A DNA stretch of 45,604 bases from positions 1 through 45,604 of the forward strand of contig SVRM01000018.1 in NCBI GenBank assembly GCA_015064785.1. The letters are read 5' to 3'. Positions within the stretch are counted from its first letter, which is position 1; each line of letters starts with the position of its first letter. A program made the translations under genes and the position numbers. Positions 32,273 through 41,281 of this stretch are shown here, piece after piece. Origin of the DNA: Oscillospiraceae bacterium (GTDB lineage Bacteria > Bacillota > Clostridia > Oscillospirales > CAG-272). The notes below the pieces were generated by a model. That model made no database searches and was not told the DNA's origin. It saw only the letters and a program-made list of their open reading frames with translations.

Positions 32273-33527
32273 TTCCGTCCGATTCCGCGTCGGTGCCATC
32301 GGGTGTCTCCATGGTTTTTGCGGCAAACACCGCACCGAGCTTTTCCCGGCAGATTCTTCTTGCAATGGCAAAATAGCCGTCACAGTAAACACGCATTGCC
32401 GCAAAAACGCGGTCGTACAGCCACACCTCGGCATGTGTCATCGCCTCCGCCAGCGTCACAGGTCCGGGACAGACCGAAAAGATGGCAGATGCACCGTCGT
32501 CATACAGCGTCATCGCTTCCGGCTCCACCGAACCGCCGAATACGTAGACCGGAACCCCTGCCCCCGCGGCACGGCGCAGAATGCCGGCAATGACCTTGCC
32601 GCGCGCAGTCTGTCCGTCCACTCTGCCCTCGCCGGTCAGAACCAGCTCCGCGTCATGCAGATGGCGATTCATGTCCGCGGCATCCAGAACCGCGTCAATG
32701 CCGGAGTGCAGGCGTCCGCCGAGAAAGGCAATCACACCGCCGCCCATACCGCCTGCCGCACCTGCACCGGGCGTTGTGCGGATGTCGATGGCATGATCGC
32801 GATACAGAATGTCGGCAAGATTGGCAAGACCGACGTCCAGTGTCGGGATATCCTCCGTCCGCGCACCCTTCTGCGGTCCGTAGACAACCGCCGCACCGGA
32901 TGCACCGAACAGCGGATTGTCCACATCACAGCACGCGGTGATCTCGCAGTCATGCAGACGTGCATCCATACCGGACAGATCTACCGTGCCGATGCGGATG
33001 AGATCGGCACCCGTCGGACAGAGAATCGGCGAACCGTCATGCGCATAGAATTTCGCACCGAGTGCCGCAGCCATACCGCATCCGCCGTCATTGGTTGCGG
33101 AACCGCCCAATCCCAGCAAAATCCGGCGTGCGCCCAGCTCCAGTGCCGCGCAGATCATCTCGCCGGTACCGTAGGTTGACGTGTGCATCGGGTCACGCCG
33201 CTCCTCCGGCACAAGCGAAAGCCCCGACGCCTGTGCCATTTCCATGACACACCGCCCGTCCGAAAGAAACGCAAACTCCGCCGCGGTTCTGTCATCGGTG
33301 TCCGGTGAAACATGCGGAGGTGTAACGTTACACTCCACACGTGTTCCGCCGCACGCCGCCAAAAAGGCATCGACGGTTCCTTCCCCGCCGTCCGCTGTCG
33401 GAAGAACGACAATGTCCGGTTCTTCGATGTCCGACACGACCGCACGAACCGCACGCGCGGCACAGGCGGATGCCTGCTCCGAGGTCAGCGAGCCTTTGAA
33501 TTTATCAAATGCAAGAATGAATTTCAT
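32268..33527 (-). CDS. glxK: glycerate kinase
   Basis: A 419-residue enzyme of the GlxK/GarK family, phosphorylating glycerate with ATP. The start MKFILAFDKFKGSLTSEQA, the PTADGGEGT segment, and LLGLGGSATNDGGCGMAAALG are the family hallmarks. It carries about 40 extra residues at the C-terminus compared with typical members (about 375-380). It lies 24 bases after folC on the same strand, so the two form a unit. Palindrome sites lie at its stop codon, within its coding region and just before its ribosome site. Confidence 0.9.
   Translation of the reverse strand: MKFILAFDKFKGSLTSEQASACAARAVRAVVSDIEEPDIVVLPTADGGEGTVDAFLAACGGTRVECNVTPPHVSPDTDDRTAAEFAFLSDGRCVMEMAQASGLSLVPEERRDPMHTSTYGTGEMICAALELGARRILLGLGGSATNDGGCGMAAALGAKFYAHDGSPILCPTGADLIRIGTVDLSGMDARLHDCEITACCDVDNPLFGASGAAVVYGPQKGARTEDIPTLDVGLANLADILYRDHAIDIRTTPGAGAAGGMGGGVIAFLGGRLHSGIDAVLDAADMNRHLHDAELVLTGEGRVDGQTARGKVIAGILRRAAGAGVPVYVFGGSVEPEAMTLYDDGASAIFSVCPGPVTLAEAMTHAEVWLYDRVFAAMRVYCDGYFAIARRICREKLGAVFAAKTMETPDGTDAESDGM
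33319..33334. promoter_or_regulatory. CG-centred palindrome site 4 (inside glycerate kinase)
   Basis: GGTGTAACGTTACACT; the core GTGTAACGTTACAC is a perfect palindrome. It is intragenic. Confidence 0.5.
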
Positions 33528-33542
33528 ATGCGTCCTCTCATT

Positions 33543-33558
33543 TGTGTAACGTTATACA
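33543..33558. promoter_or_regulatory. CG-centred palindrome site 5 (folC-glxK junction)
   Basis: TGTGTAACGTTATACA. It contains the folC TAA stop and lies 16 bases before the glycerate kinase start. Confidence 0.6.
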
Positions 33559-34889
33559 TCCGAATATCCGGCCTCGTTCTCCAGACCGCATTCCCGACGG
33601 ATGTCACCGGCTGAATACAGGGATCCAAAGCACAGAATCGGTTCCAGGTCCTGCGCCGCATCCGGGCAATGGTGCCGCCGGATGTCCTTTAAGGCATCCA
33701 GCGCCGCTGAAATGGACGGATATGCGGCGGCTTCGATGCCGTGTCCGGCAAAAATGCCGCACAGCTGCTCCGCCGGCATCGCACGCGGCGAGGGCGGCGT
33801 GATACAGGCACAGAAGCGGACGGTTTCCGCACGCAGGATCGGTTCCAAAGCCGCCTCCGGCTGCTTGTCACGCAGCATTCCGCACAGGTACAAAAGCGGC
33901 TGTCCGGGATAGTAAAAATCGATATTTTCGGCAAGCGCGTCCATGCCTGAGCGATTGTGTGCGCCGTCCAGCAGAATCGGCGGTGTGCGGGACAGTACCT
34001 CAAACCGGGCAGGAAACGATGCTGCGGCAAGCCCTCTCACAATCGCACCGTCGTCCATGGCGTATCCCTGGGACGGCAGAAGGCGCAGTGCCTCGATGGC
34101 AGTGATTGCATTGCGCACCTGATAGACACCCGACAGCCGCAGATGGCAGTCCAGTCCCCGATAGGCAAACGACAGCGCACCGGGACGTGCCTGACCAATG
34201 ACAAGGGCATCCGGGTCAGGTACGGTCAAAGGGGAGCCGATTTCCTCACAGCGGCGGCGGATCACATCCAATACATCCGGGGCATTGTCGGCATACAGCA
34301 CACACGGCGCCCCCGGCTTGATGATGCCCGCTTTCTGTTCTGCAATGGCGGCAAGGGTGTCGCCGAGCAGCTCGGTGTGGTCATAGTCCACACGCATGAT
34401 GACCGACAGAAGCGGCGTGACCACATTGGTCGGGTCATATCTGCCGCCGATGCCGACCTCCAGCACAACAAAGTCGCAGCCGTGCCGCGCAAAATACAGA
34501 AGCCCCATGACTGTGACCAGCTCAAACTCGAGCGGCATCTGTCCCGTCTCGGATGTGTAACGATTTACAACCGTCATCAGCGCAGCACCGATCGAGATGA
34601 CCTCGTCCTCGGAAATCTGCTCACCGTCAATTTCCATACGCTCCCGGAATTCCATGATGAAGGGCGAGATGAACCGTCCGACCCGGTATCCCTGCGCACG
34701 CAGAGCCGAGGACAGAAACGCACACGCCGAGCCTTTGCCGTTCGTTCCCGTCACATGCAGAAAACGACCGGACAACGCCTGATGCGGATTTCCGACCATG
34801 GAAAGCAGGATACGGACACGCTCCAGTGTCGGCGCGGAATGGGTACGCGGCATCGAATGCAGCCACGACAGGGTTTCTTGATAAGTCAC
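33552..34889 (-). CDS. folC: folylpolyglutamate / dihydrofolate synthase
   Basis: A 445-residue Mur-ligase-type enzyme adding glutamate to folates. The P-loop VTGTNGKGSACAFL is near residues 46-59, followed by FISPFIMEFRERMEIDG (the folate-binding loop), EVGIGGRYDPTNVV, and DYDHTELLG. The start is GTG at 34889 with AAAGGAG eleven bases upstream; the motif spacing agrees. It is the first gene of the folC-glxK unit, read from a consensus promoter at 34925-34953. Confidence 0.92.
   Translation of the reverse strand: MTYQETLSWLHSMPRTHSAPTLERVRILLSMVGNPHQALSGRFLHVTGTNGKGSACAFLSSALRAQGYRVGRFISPFIMEFRERMEIDGEQISEDEVISIGAALMTVVNRYTSETGQMPLEFELVTVMGLLYFARHGCDFVVLEVGIGGRYDPTNVVTPLLSVIMRVDYDHTELLGDTLAAIAEQKAGIIKPGAPCVLYADNAPDVLDVIRRRCEEIGSPLTVPDPDALVIGQARPGALSFAYRGLDCHLRLSGVYQVRNAITAIEALRLLPSQGYAMDDGAIVRGLAAASFPARFEVLSRTPPILLDGAHNRSGMDALAENIDFYYPGQPLLYLCGMLRDKQPEAALEPILRAETVRFCACITPPSPRAMPAEQLCGIFAGHGIEAAAYPSISAALDALKDIRRHHCPDAAQDLEPILCFGSLYSAGDIRRECGLENEAGYSDV
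34554..34569. promoter_or_regulatory. CG-centred palindrome site 6 (inside folC)
   Basis: TGTGTAACGATTTACA, identical to site 8. It is intragenic, about 110 codons into folC. Confidence 0.55.
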
Positions 34890-34924
34890 AGTGATACGCT
34901 CCTTTTGGCACGGTAGTTTTCTTC

Positions 34925-34953
34925 ATTATAAAGCAAATGCCGCACTTTGTCAA
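34925..34953 (-). promoter_or_regulatory. consensus promoter of folC-glxK
   Basis: On the minus strand, TTGACA (34948-34953), 17 bases, then TATAAT (34925-34930). Confidence 0.8.
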
Positions 34954-34987
34954 GATTCCGCCCGAAAAAATGTCAGCATCTTCCGAA

Positions 34988-35003
34988 TGTGTATCGTTAC
35001 ACC
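34988..35003. promoter_or_regulatory. CG-centred palindrome site 7, at the isomerase promoter
   Basis: TGTGTATCGTTACACC. It ends two bases before the -35 box at 35006 and lies 35 bases upstream of the divergent folC -35 box, so it could act on either promoter. Confidence 0.65.
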
Positions 35004-35005
35004 AG

Positions 35006-35034
35006 TTGACAGACCGCAGAAAATGGCGTATAAT
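35006..35034 (+). promoter_or_regulatory. consensus promoter of the isomerase gene
   Basis: TTGACA (35006-35011), 17 bases, then TATAAT (35029-35034). Confidence 0.8.
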
Positions 35035-35099
35035 GAAGAAAAACAGTCTGATCCGTGACCGAACGGACAGACACTACGCAAAGAAAGGACATGATCATC

Positions 35100-35930
35100 A
35101 TGAAACATCCCGAAATTTTCAGCATCTGGTCCAGCTATGACGTCGATCTTTCCCCCGAGGACATGGTTCTGGCCATGGAACGCCGCGGGCTGACCGTCTG
35201 TGAGCTGTCTGACGAACATGCCGCCGTGCTTCTGAAGCGCGAAGGTACACCGGCAGAAATCGGCGCAGCATTCGGCGCATACGCAAAGGAACACAACCTG
35301 ACCTTCCCGCAGGGGCATCTGTGGCTGGCGGTTCGCCTCTGCTCAAAGGAAGTCGATGCCGTTGCCATCCTGCGCAGCTGGTTTGAACTGTTTGCGGCCG
35401 TCGGTGTCAAGAACGCCGTACTCCATCTGGACGGTCATTCCCTCGGCGCGGAGGCTTCCCATGAGGAGGTCATCGCAGCGAATGTGGAAAAGCTGAAGCA
35501 GCTCATGCCGTATGCAGAGGAACTGGGACTGTGCATCTGCCTTGAAAACCTCGGCGGTCACTTTGCACACCTGTCCGATCTGCTCGATGTCATCGGACGT
35601 GTCAACTCGCCCGCCCTCGGCATCTGCCTTGACACGGGACATCTGCACATCCACGACAGAGATATGACGCAGGAGCAGTTCATTCTCGGTGCAGGGGAAC
35701 TGCTGCACGCGCTCCACATCGCCGACAACGATACCTCGGGAGATCAGCATCTGATGCCCTTTGGCCGCGGAACGGTTGACTGGCCGGCTGTCATGCGCGG
35801 TCTGAACGCCATCGGCTATTCCGACTGCTTCAATTACGAGATTCCCGGAGAGCGCCGTCTGCCGATGCCTGTCCGCGACGCAAAGGCCGAATACCTCAAG
35901 GCTGTCACGGCATATCTGTTCTCGCTGTAA
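35100..35930 (+). CDS. sugar phosphate isomerase/epimerase
   Basis: A 276-residue TIM-barrel protein of the AP-endonuclease 2 superfamily. Metal and substrate landmarks are visible: AVLHLDGH, ICLENLGGH (Glu near residue 148), CLDTGHLHIHD, LHIADNDTSGDQHLMPFG, and FNYEIPGE at the end. It probably isomerises or epimerises a keto-sugar; the substrate is unknown. The ATG at 35100 follows AAAGGA by ten bases; another ATG at 35091 is too close to that site. The M28 peptidase gene starts 30 bases after its stop and probably shares the transcript. Confidence 0.85.
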   Translation: MKHPEIFSIWSSYDVDLSPEDMVLAMERRGLTVCELSDEHAAVLLKREGTPAEIGAAFGAYAKEHNLTFPQGHLWLAVRLCSKEVDAVAILRSWFELFAAVGVKNAVLHLDGHSLGAEASHEEVIAANVEKLKQLMPYAEELGLCICLENLGGHFAHLSDLLDVIGRVNSPALGICLDTGHLHIHDRDMTQEQFILGAGELLHALHIADNDTSGDQHLMPFGRGTVDWPAVMRGLNAIGYSDCFNYEIPGERRLPMPVRDAKAEYLKAVTAYLFSL

Positions 35931-35960
35931 ACGACTGCAATACAAGGAGAGAAAACGCAT

Positions 35961-37214
35961 ATGAATGCATCCATGATTGAAAAAATCTTTGCGGATACCG
36001 CATATATCCGCACCGGCGGCTCCGAGGAGGAACGCAATACGGCGCAGTATATCGCCGACCACTGTGCCGCATACGGCTTGCAGGCACGTCTCGATCCGTT
36101 TGTTGTCGACATGGCAACCATCAAAGACGCCGCGCTGACCGTACAGGACGCAGACGGCGAAACACGGCAGATTCCGTGCAAGGGCTATCTGTGTGCAGGC
36201 TCGGGCGAGGTGGAAGCACCGCTGTACTATCTGACTGCCGGCGGCGACAAAATGCAGCTGTCCGAGATCCGCGGCAAAATCGTCCTCATCGACGGTTATC
36301 TTGGCTACTGGATGTACCACGATCTGGTTGAGGGCGGTGCTGCCGGCTTCATCACCTACGACGGCAATGTGCTGTATGCTGACCGCGACATCGACCAGCG
36401 CGAGCTTCGTTCCTATGTCTGTGCCGGTGCTGCCAACGGCAAAAAGCTCCCCGGCGTCAACATCAATGCCAAGGATGCGGTCACGCTGATTGAAAATGAT
36501 GTGAAGACCGCAAAGATCACCCTTTGCCAGGAGGAATACAAGGGCAGCTCGCAGAACGTCATCCTCGACATTCCGGGCAAGTCTGACCGTGTCATCGTCA
36601 TCACCGCCCACTATGACTCCACCTCCCTGTCGCAGGGTGCGTATGACAACATGTCCGGCGCCATCTGCCTGCTGTCCATGGCCGAGCATTTTGCAAAGCC
36701 GGAAAACCAGCCGCTCTGCTCCCTTCGCTTTTTGTGGTGCGGCTCGGAGGAGCGCGGTCTGCTCGGCTCCAAGGCATACTGCGCCAACCACGAGGACAAG
36801 CTCGGTGCCATTGAGCTGTGCGTCAACATTGACATGATCGGCTGTACAATGGGACGCTTCATCGCCTGCTGTACGTCCGAGGACAAGCTCGTTTCCTACA
36901 TCTCCTACATGGGACGCGAGGTCGGCTTCCAGGTCGCTCCGTATCAGGATGTCTATTCCTCCGACTCCACGCCATTCTCTGACAAGGGCATTCCGTCCGT
37001 TTCCTTTGCAAGAAGCGCTCCCGGCAATACCGCCGTCATCCACAACAGCTACGATACGGTCAAGTCGATGAAGACCTCGCACATGATCGCCGACATCGAC
37101 TTCATCACCGCATTCACCGCCCGTATGGCAAACGCGGCATTCCCGCCCGTTGCACGTGAAATGCCCGACAACATGCGTGACAAGCTCGACCGGTATCTGT
37201 GCCGCAAGCGCTGA
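35961..37214 (+). CDS. M28-family zinc aminopeptidase
   Basis: A 417-residue peptidase. The co-catalytic zinc ligands are all visible: His in ITAHYDS, Asp in GAYDNMSGA, Glu-Glu in GSEERG, Asp in NIDMIG, and the late His in VIHNSYDT. A PA-like insert (LIDGYLGYWMYHDLVEGGAAGFI) lies before the catalytic domain. No signal peptide is seen, so it should act in the cytoplasm on imported peptides. AAGGAGAG precedes the ATG. It is probably in an operon with the isomerase upstream. Confidence 0.88.
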   Translation: MNASMIEKIFADTAYIRTGGSEEERNTAQYIADHCAAYGLQARLDPFVVDMATIKDAALTVQDADGETRQIPCKGYLCAGSGEVEAPLYYLTAGGDKMQLSEIRGKIVLIDGYLGYWMYHDLVEGGAAGFITYDGNVLYADRDIDQRELRSYVCAGAANGKKLPGVNINAKDAVTLIENDVKTAKITLCQEEYKGSSQNVILDIPGKSDRVIVITAHYDSTSLSQGAYDNMSGAICLLSMAEHFAKPENQPLCSLRFLWCGSEERGLLGSKAYCANHEDKLGAIELCVNIDMIGCTMGRFIACCTSEDKLVSYISYMGREVGFQVAPYQDVYSSDSTPFSDKGIPSVSFARSAPGNTAVIHNSYDTVKSMKTSHMIADIDFITAFTARMANAAFPPVAREMPDNMRDKLDRYLCRKR

Positions 37215-37235
37215 TTCTGTCATCCGTCAAACGCA

Positions 37236-37283
37236 AAACGGCACGCCGCAGGTGTGATTCACCCAAGCGGTATGCCGTTTTTC
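37236..37283. terminator. terminator between the M28 peptidase and the deacetylase
   Basis: AAACGGCA (37236-37243) pairs with TGCCGTTT (37273-37280), with TTC after it and an inner GGTG/CACC stem. It can serve both convergent genes. Confidence 0.7.
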
Positions 37284-37299
37284 TGTTTGCGCGCTTCCG

Positions 37300-38856
37300 T
37301 TACCGGGAAGTGCAGGAGGCGGTATCAATCAGCTCCGACACCGTCACAAACTGATATCCCTGCGCCTTGAGTGCCGGGATGATCTGCTTCAGCGCCTGCA
37401 AGGTCTGCGGGTCGCGCCGGGAAACGCTGTCGTGGAACAGGATGATGTCGCCGCTCTGCACGCTTCCCAGTACCTGCGCTGCAATTTCATCGGCACTGGC
37501 ATGATCCCAGTCCCGCGTGTCGATGTTCCAGAGAATGATGCGGTAGTCCATCGCGGCAGCAACGGCGGAAATCTCCTCGGTGCAGTATCCCTCCGGCGGA
37601 CGGAACAGCGTGGTCTGCCGCTCGGACAGCTCATACACAGTATCGGCGCACGCCTCAATCTCCCGGATCAGCGCCGTGCAGACACAGCCGCCAACCCCGG
37701 AGGATGCCGCCGGACACACGCTGCTGTCATGCGTGATTTCTCCGCCGCACCGGTCACAGACGGAAAACTGCTTTCCGGACAGACGCGGATGCGTATCGGT
37801 ATGATTGCCGATCTCATGCCCCTCAGCCTCCTCGCGCAGAAGCAGTCCGGGATTGCTCCGCGCCTGTGCGCCGACAACAAAAAAGGTCGCACGCACGCCT
37901 TCCTCCTTCAGATAATCCAGAATCTCGGCGGTATACAGCGCACTCGGACCGTCATCAAATGTCAGCGCGATCTTCATACAGTCGTTGTCATGGTGGCGGA
38001 AGACATTTTCGTCGGTCATCACGCTGTAGGTCGGCACAGAAGCCCCGGCACCTCCGTTTTCGCGGCACAGCTCATCCAGCGTGCCGAAGCGGTAACCCAT
38101 TTCCTCCCATGCACACAGCAGACGATCGAGAATCTGCACATTGGTCGCGGAGGTCGGGTGCAGAAGCAATACCATGCCGTTGTGGGTATGGTCGAGGATA
38201 TTCTGCAGAGCCCACGCCGGATCCGGCTGCTTTTCGTTGTCCCAGTCGGCATAGGCAAACGACCAGAACACCGTTTTATAGCCGGCATCCTGTGCACGCC
38301 GCAAAACGGTTTCGCTGAATTTTCCCTCCGGCGGGCGGAAGTACGGTGCAAGCGTCTTCCCTGTCACCTCGCGGTACAGGGCGGCAAGGTCGTCAAGCTC
38401 GGATCGGAAGGTGTCCGCATCCAGCGTTGTCATATCGCGGTGATGCGCGGAATGGTTGCAGACGGTGTGACCTTCCTCTGCCATCCGCGAAACCAGCGCC
38501 GGTTCCGCACGGACCAGGTGCGACAGAATAAAAAATGCGCCGGGCGCGCGGTGCGACTTCAGCACATCGAGAATCCGGGCGACGTTGCCATTTTCGTACC
38601 CAGCATCAAAGGTCAGATAGATGACCGGGTCGTCGTCGGAGGCATTCCGGTCAAGATCATAGCCGCCGCAGTCCCGGATGAACGCAAGCGGCGCATCGAG
38701 CGGCGGCGGGGTGTGGTCCTCTGTTTTTTTGATATACCATCCGAGTGCCGCATCCTCGCCCGCTTTTGCTCTGATGACACTCAGAGGCATCAGAAGCAGA
38801 AGCATACAGACAAACGGCAGGATCCTTCGTCGGACAAAAGAAATCGTATACTGCAT
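37300..38856 (-). CDS. double NodB polysaccharide deacetylase
   Basis: A 518-residue exported protein with a signal anchor (residues 8-31) and two complete NodB domains. The first (about 75-270) has TFDAGYENG (82-90), HSAHH (135-139) and RPPEGKF, the PdaA-type pattern that de-N-acetylates peptidoglycan muramic acid. The second (about 290-515) has TFDDGPS (299-305), HTDTH (352-356) and RPPEGYC. The second is interrupted by a cysteine-rich insert (cysteines at 367, 370, 381, 391, 393) that could bind metal. AAAGGAG precedes the ATG at 38856. A leader hairpin GCGGGGAC/GTCCCCGC lies at 38881-38911. Confidence 0.85.
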   Translation of the reverse strand: MQYTISFVRRRILPFVCMLLLLMPLSVIRAKAGEDAALGWYIKKTEDHTPPPLDAPLAFIRDCGGYDLDRNASDDDPVIYLTFDAGYENGNVARILDVLKSHRAPGAFFILSHLVRAEPALVSRMAEEGHTVCNHSAHHRDMTTLDADTFRSELDDLAALYREVTGKTLAPYFRPPEGKFSETVLRRAQDAGYKTVFWSFAYADWDNEKQPDPAWALQNILDHTHNGMVLLLHPTSATNVQILDRLLCAWEEMGYRFGTLDELCRENGGAGASVPTYSVMTDENVFRHHDNDCMKIALTFDDGPSALYTAEILDYLKEEGVRATFFVVGAQARSNPGLLLREEAEGHEIGNHTDTHPRLSGKQFSVCDRCGGEITHDSSVCPAASSGVGGCVCTALIREIEACADTVYELSERQTTLFRPPEGYCTEEISAVAAAMDYRIILWNIDTRDWDHASADEIAAQVLGSVQSGDIILFHDSVSRRDPQTLQALKQIIPALKAQGYQFVTVSELIDTASCTSR

Positions 38857-39004
38857 AAAAATACTCCTTTCATCGGTGATGCGGGGACGGTCATGAAACC
38901 CGTGTCCCCGCGCATAGTCTGCCCACGGCCGCCGCAATCAACCGCGCCAGTTTTTTGTCGGGGATACAGCCGTTTCCCCGCGCGGAAAAATCTTGCGGCT
39001 TTTC

Positions 39005-39033
39005 TTGACAAAAACCGGTAAATGCGTTATACT
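39005..39033 (+). promoter_or_regulatory. promoter of the solute-binding lipoprotein-glpP unit
   Basis: TTGACA (39005-39010), 17 bases, then TATACT (39028-39033). Confidence 0.8.
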
Positions 39034-39072
39034 AATTACAAATCGACAGCAGTATGATGAAAGGAACTTCAA

Positions 39073-40551
39073 ATGAAACATAATACACAGACCTCTGTTC
39101 TTCTGCTTGCGGCAATGCTCTGCACCGCACTCGTCTCCTGCGGTGCTGACCAGAATGCAGGCACCACGGAAAATACCGCTCCCGTCTCCGACAATCCCGC
39201 CGTGACAGAGACGGTCACCGACGCCGCGCCGGAATATGCCTATCCGACGCTGGACTGCGGCGGGGACACATTCACCATTCTCAACTCCGACATGACCGTA
39301 TGGACCTTCTACTCCTACATCGATTTTGAGGAACAGTCCGGTGAAATTCTGGATGACACCATTTTCATGCGCAACCGCAGTATGGAAGAACGCTACAACT
39401 TCATACTCGAAATTGTGGATGAAAACATCGATACCACACACGAAAAGTATAAGACCGCCGTGTATGCCGGCGAGGATGTTTATGACGCAGGCTATCTGCG
39501 CTGTGACAGACAGGCGACCTTTTTGACCGAAGGAATGCTTTACAATCTGCTCGACTACGAGGAATACCGTCTGGACGAGCCGTGGTGGGACCATCTGGTC
39601 AACGAACAGTCCCGCATCGGCAAGGGCGACGCACAGTATTTTGCGGCAAACGACATCACGCTCTCCGGTCTTGACGGTACGCTTTGCGTTTATTTCAATG
39701 AAACCATGATGGCAAGCCTCGATATGGAAGCGCCCTATCAGCTGGTTCGAGACGGCAAATGGACGATTGATCTTCTGCACAAGATGGCAAAAGAGGGTGC
39801 CAATCTGATGGGAGACTCCTCCTTTGCATGGGATGAAAACGGTTCCTGCATCTACGGCATGACAACGTATGACGATGCTGTCAGCGGTTTTCTGACCGGT
39901 GCCGGAGAGAGCTTCCTCACAATCTCCGACGGTCAGCCTGCACTGATTGACGGAAACGAGCGCTTCTACAGTCTGTTTGATAAAATCAACGCCTTCACCT
40001 CCGAGGACGGCACGTTCCTGTTCATGAACGGCTCAGGCGCCAGCCATTATGAGATGATCTTCAAGAACAACCGCGCCCTGTTCGCCATTGCCGAGATCAA
40101 GGCATCCGCCAAGTACCGCGACATGGAAGAATCATTTGGTATTGTGCCGATTCCCAAGTACGACGAGGCACAGCAGCAATACTATTCCCACCGCACACAC
40201 GTCTGCCCGACCGTTTCTGTCCCCGTCACCAATCCCGACCCGGGACGTACAGGCATCATCCTCGACGCGCTCGCATACGAATCCTGGAAGGACATTCTGC
40301 CGATTTATTATGATATCCGCGTTTCCCAGAAGGGACTGCGCAACGAGGAATCCATTGAAATGCTTTCCATCATCCGCGACACCCGCGCCTTTGATATCGG
40401 CGAGGGCTACGCATGGACAGAAGATCTTTCCTCCCGTGTCATCGCCCTGTACAGCGCCAAAAAGGGAGATCAGCTCGTTTCCACGATCGAGAAACAGCGC
40501 GCCAAGGTTGAAGCAGCCATTGCAAAAACCATGGAATTTCTCGATCAGTAA
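39073..40551 (+). CDS. solute-binding-type lipoprotein
   Basis: A 492-residue lipoprotein with lipobox LVSC (cysteine at residue 23) and a Thr/Val linker to about residue 55. Its CGGDTFTILN opening, ERYNFILEIVDENI segment, and LCVYFNETMMASLDMEAPYQLVRDGKWTIDLL block match the family seen at 41282 and, more distantly, at 4091. It probably binds a sugar or glycosyl ligand outside the cell, but no permease is adjacent. It lies 11 bases before glpP, with which it should be co-transcribed. Confidence 0.78.
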   Translation: MKHNTQTSVLLLAAMLCTALVSCGADQNAGTTENTAPVSDNPAVTETVTDAAPEYAYPTLDCGGDTFTILNSDMTVWTFYSYIDFEEQSGEILDDTIFMRNRSMEERYNFILEIVDENIDTTHEKYKTAVYAGEDVYDAGYLRCDRQATFLTEGMLYNLLDYEEYRLDEPWWDHLVNEQSRIGKGDAQYFAANDITLSGLDGTLCVYFNETMMASLDMEAPYQLVRDGKWTIDLLHKMAKEGANLMGDSSFAWDENGSCIYGMTTYDDAVSGFLTGAGESFLTISDGQPALIDGNERFYSLFDKINAFTSEDGTFLFMNGSGASHYEMIFKNNRALFAIAEIKASAKYRDMEESFGIVPIPKYDEAQQQYYSHRTHVCPTVSVPVTNPDPGRTGIILDALAYESWKDILPIYYDIRVSQKGLRNEESIEMLSIIRDTRAFDIGEGYAWTEDLSSRVIALYSAKKGDQLVSTIEKQRAKVEAAIAKTMEFLDQ

Positions 40552-40562
40552 CGGAGGAGGAC

Positions 40563-41150
40563 ATGCCGGTATCCATCGATAGAAACCTCCCCTCCATCCG
40601 GACACTGCTTGCGGCATCTCCCGTCATTGCCGCGGTCCGCACACCCGAGGCACTTGCCAGGGCGTGTCAAACCGACATCGGTGTGCTGTTCATCCTGCAC
40701 GCTGCGCTGTCCGATATCGCAGAACAGGTTCGCATGGCAAAGGACATGGAAAAATGCGTTTTCGTTCATGCCGATCTCATCGAAGGACTGTCGGCAGATG
40801 CGGCGGCGGTGCGGTATCTGCGCAGCACAACTGCGGCGGACGGCATCATCTCCACACGCTCCGGCGTCATCCGGGCGGCAAAGGAGTGCGGCTTTCTGAC
40901 CGTTCAGCGCTTTTTTGTCGTGGACTCGCAGGCGGAGGAAGCCCTGCTTCGCACCGTGTCCCAGACCCATCCGGACTGCATTGAGCTGATGCCGGGCATT
41001 CTTCCGACCGTCATTTCCCGCCTGTGCGCAAGGCTGTCAATGCCGGTTATCGCAGGCGGTCTTGTGGAAACCAAGGAGCAGGTGATTTCCCTGCTGTCTG
41101 CCGGCGCGCACGGCATTTCCACCAGCCGTGAGGCGCTCTGGACACTGTAA
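40563..41150 (+). CDS. glpP: glycerol-3-phosphate-responsive antiterminator
   Basis: A 195-residue GlpP-family barrel protein. Landmarks: LLAASPVIAAVRTPEALARA at the start, VFVHADLIEGLSAD, GIISTRSGVIRAAKECGFLTVQRFF, ELMPGILPTVI, and PVIAGGLVETKEQV. In Bacilli it binds leader mRNA of glp genes in the presence of glycerol-3-phosphate. Here no glpFKD genes are near; it sits between two solute-binding lipoproteins, so its target may be different. GGAGGA precedes its ATG. Confidence 0.88.
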   Translation: MPVSIDRNLPSIRTLLAASPVIAAVRTPEALARACQTDIGVLFILHAALSDIAEQVRMAKDMEKCVFVHADLIEGLSADAAAVRYLRSTTAADGIISTRSGVIRAAKECGFLTVQRFFVVDSQAEEALLRTVSQTHPDCIELMPGILPTVISRLCARLSMPVIAGGLVETKEQVISLLSAGAHGISTSREALWTL

Positions 41151-41218
41151 ATATGCTGCAAAAAGCATCTTTATTTTGTTATTTTTCGCAACTTTCCATG
41201 CATTATAACAGATATTCA

Positions 41219-41247
41219 TTGACAACATGACGGTTTTCTGGTAAAAT
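41219..41247 (+). promoter_or_regulatory. promoter of the second solute-binding lipoprotein unit
   Basis: TTGACA (41219-41224), 17 bases, then TAAAAT (41242-41247). A weak ATGCT/AGCAT hairpin at 41153-41168 may end the glpP transcript. Confidence 0.7.
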
Positions 41248-41281
41248 AATAAAAAATAATATAACCCAAAAGGAGTCTGCC

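Noticed and set aside
35343-37223. A 626-codon open frame on the minus strand opposite the isomerase and M28 genes
   Set aside because: It spans two well-supported plus-strand genes. The composition is that of a mirrored frame and it has no start signals.
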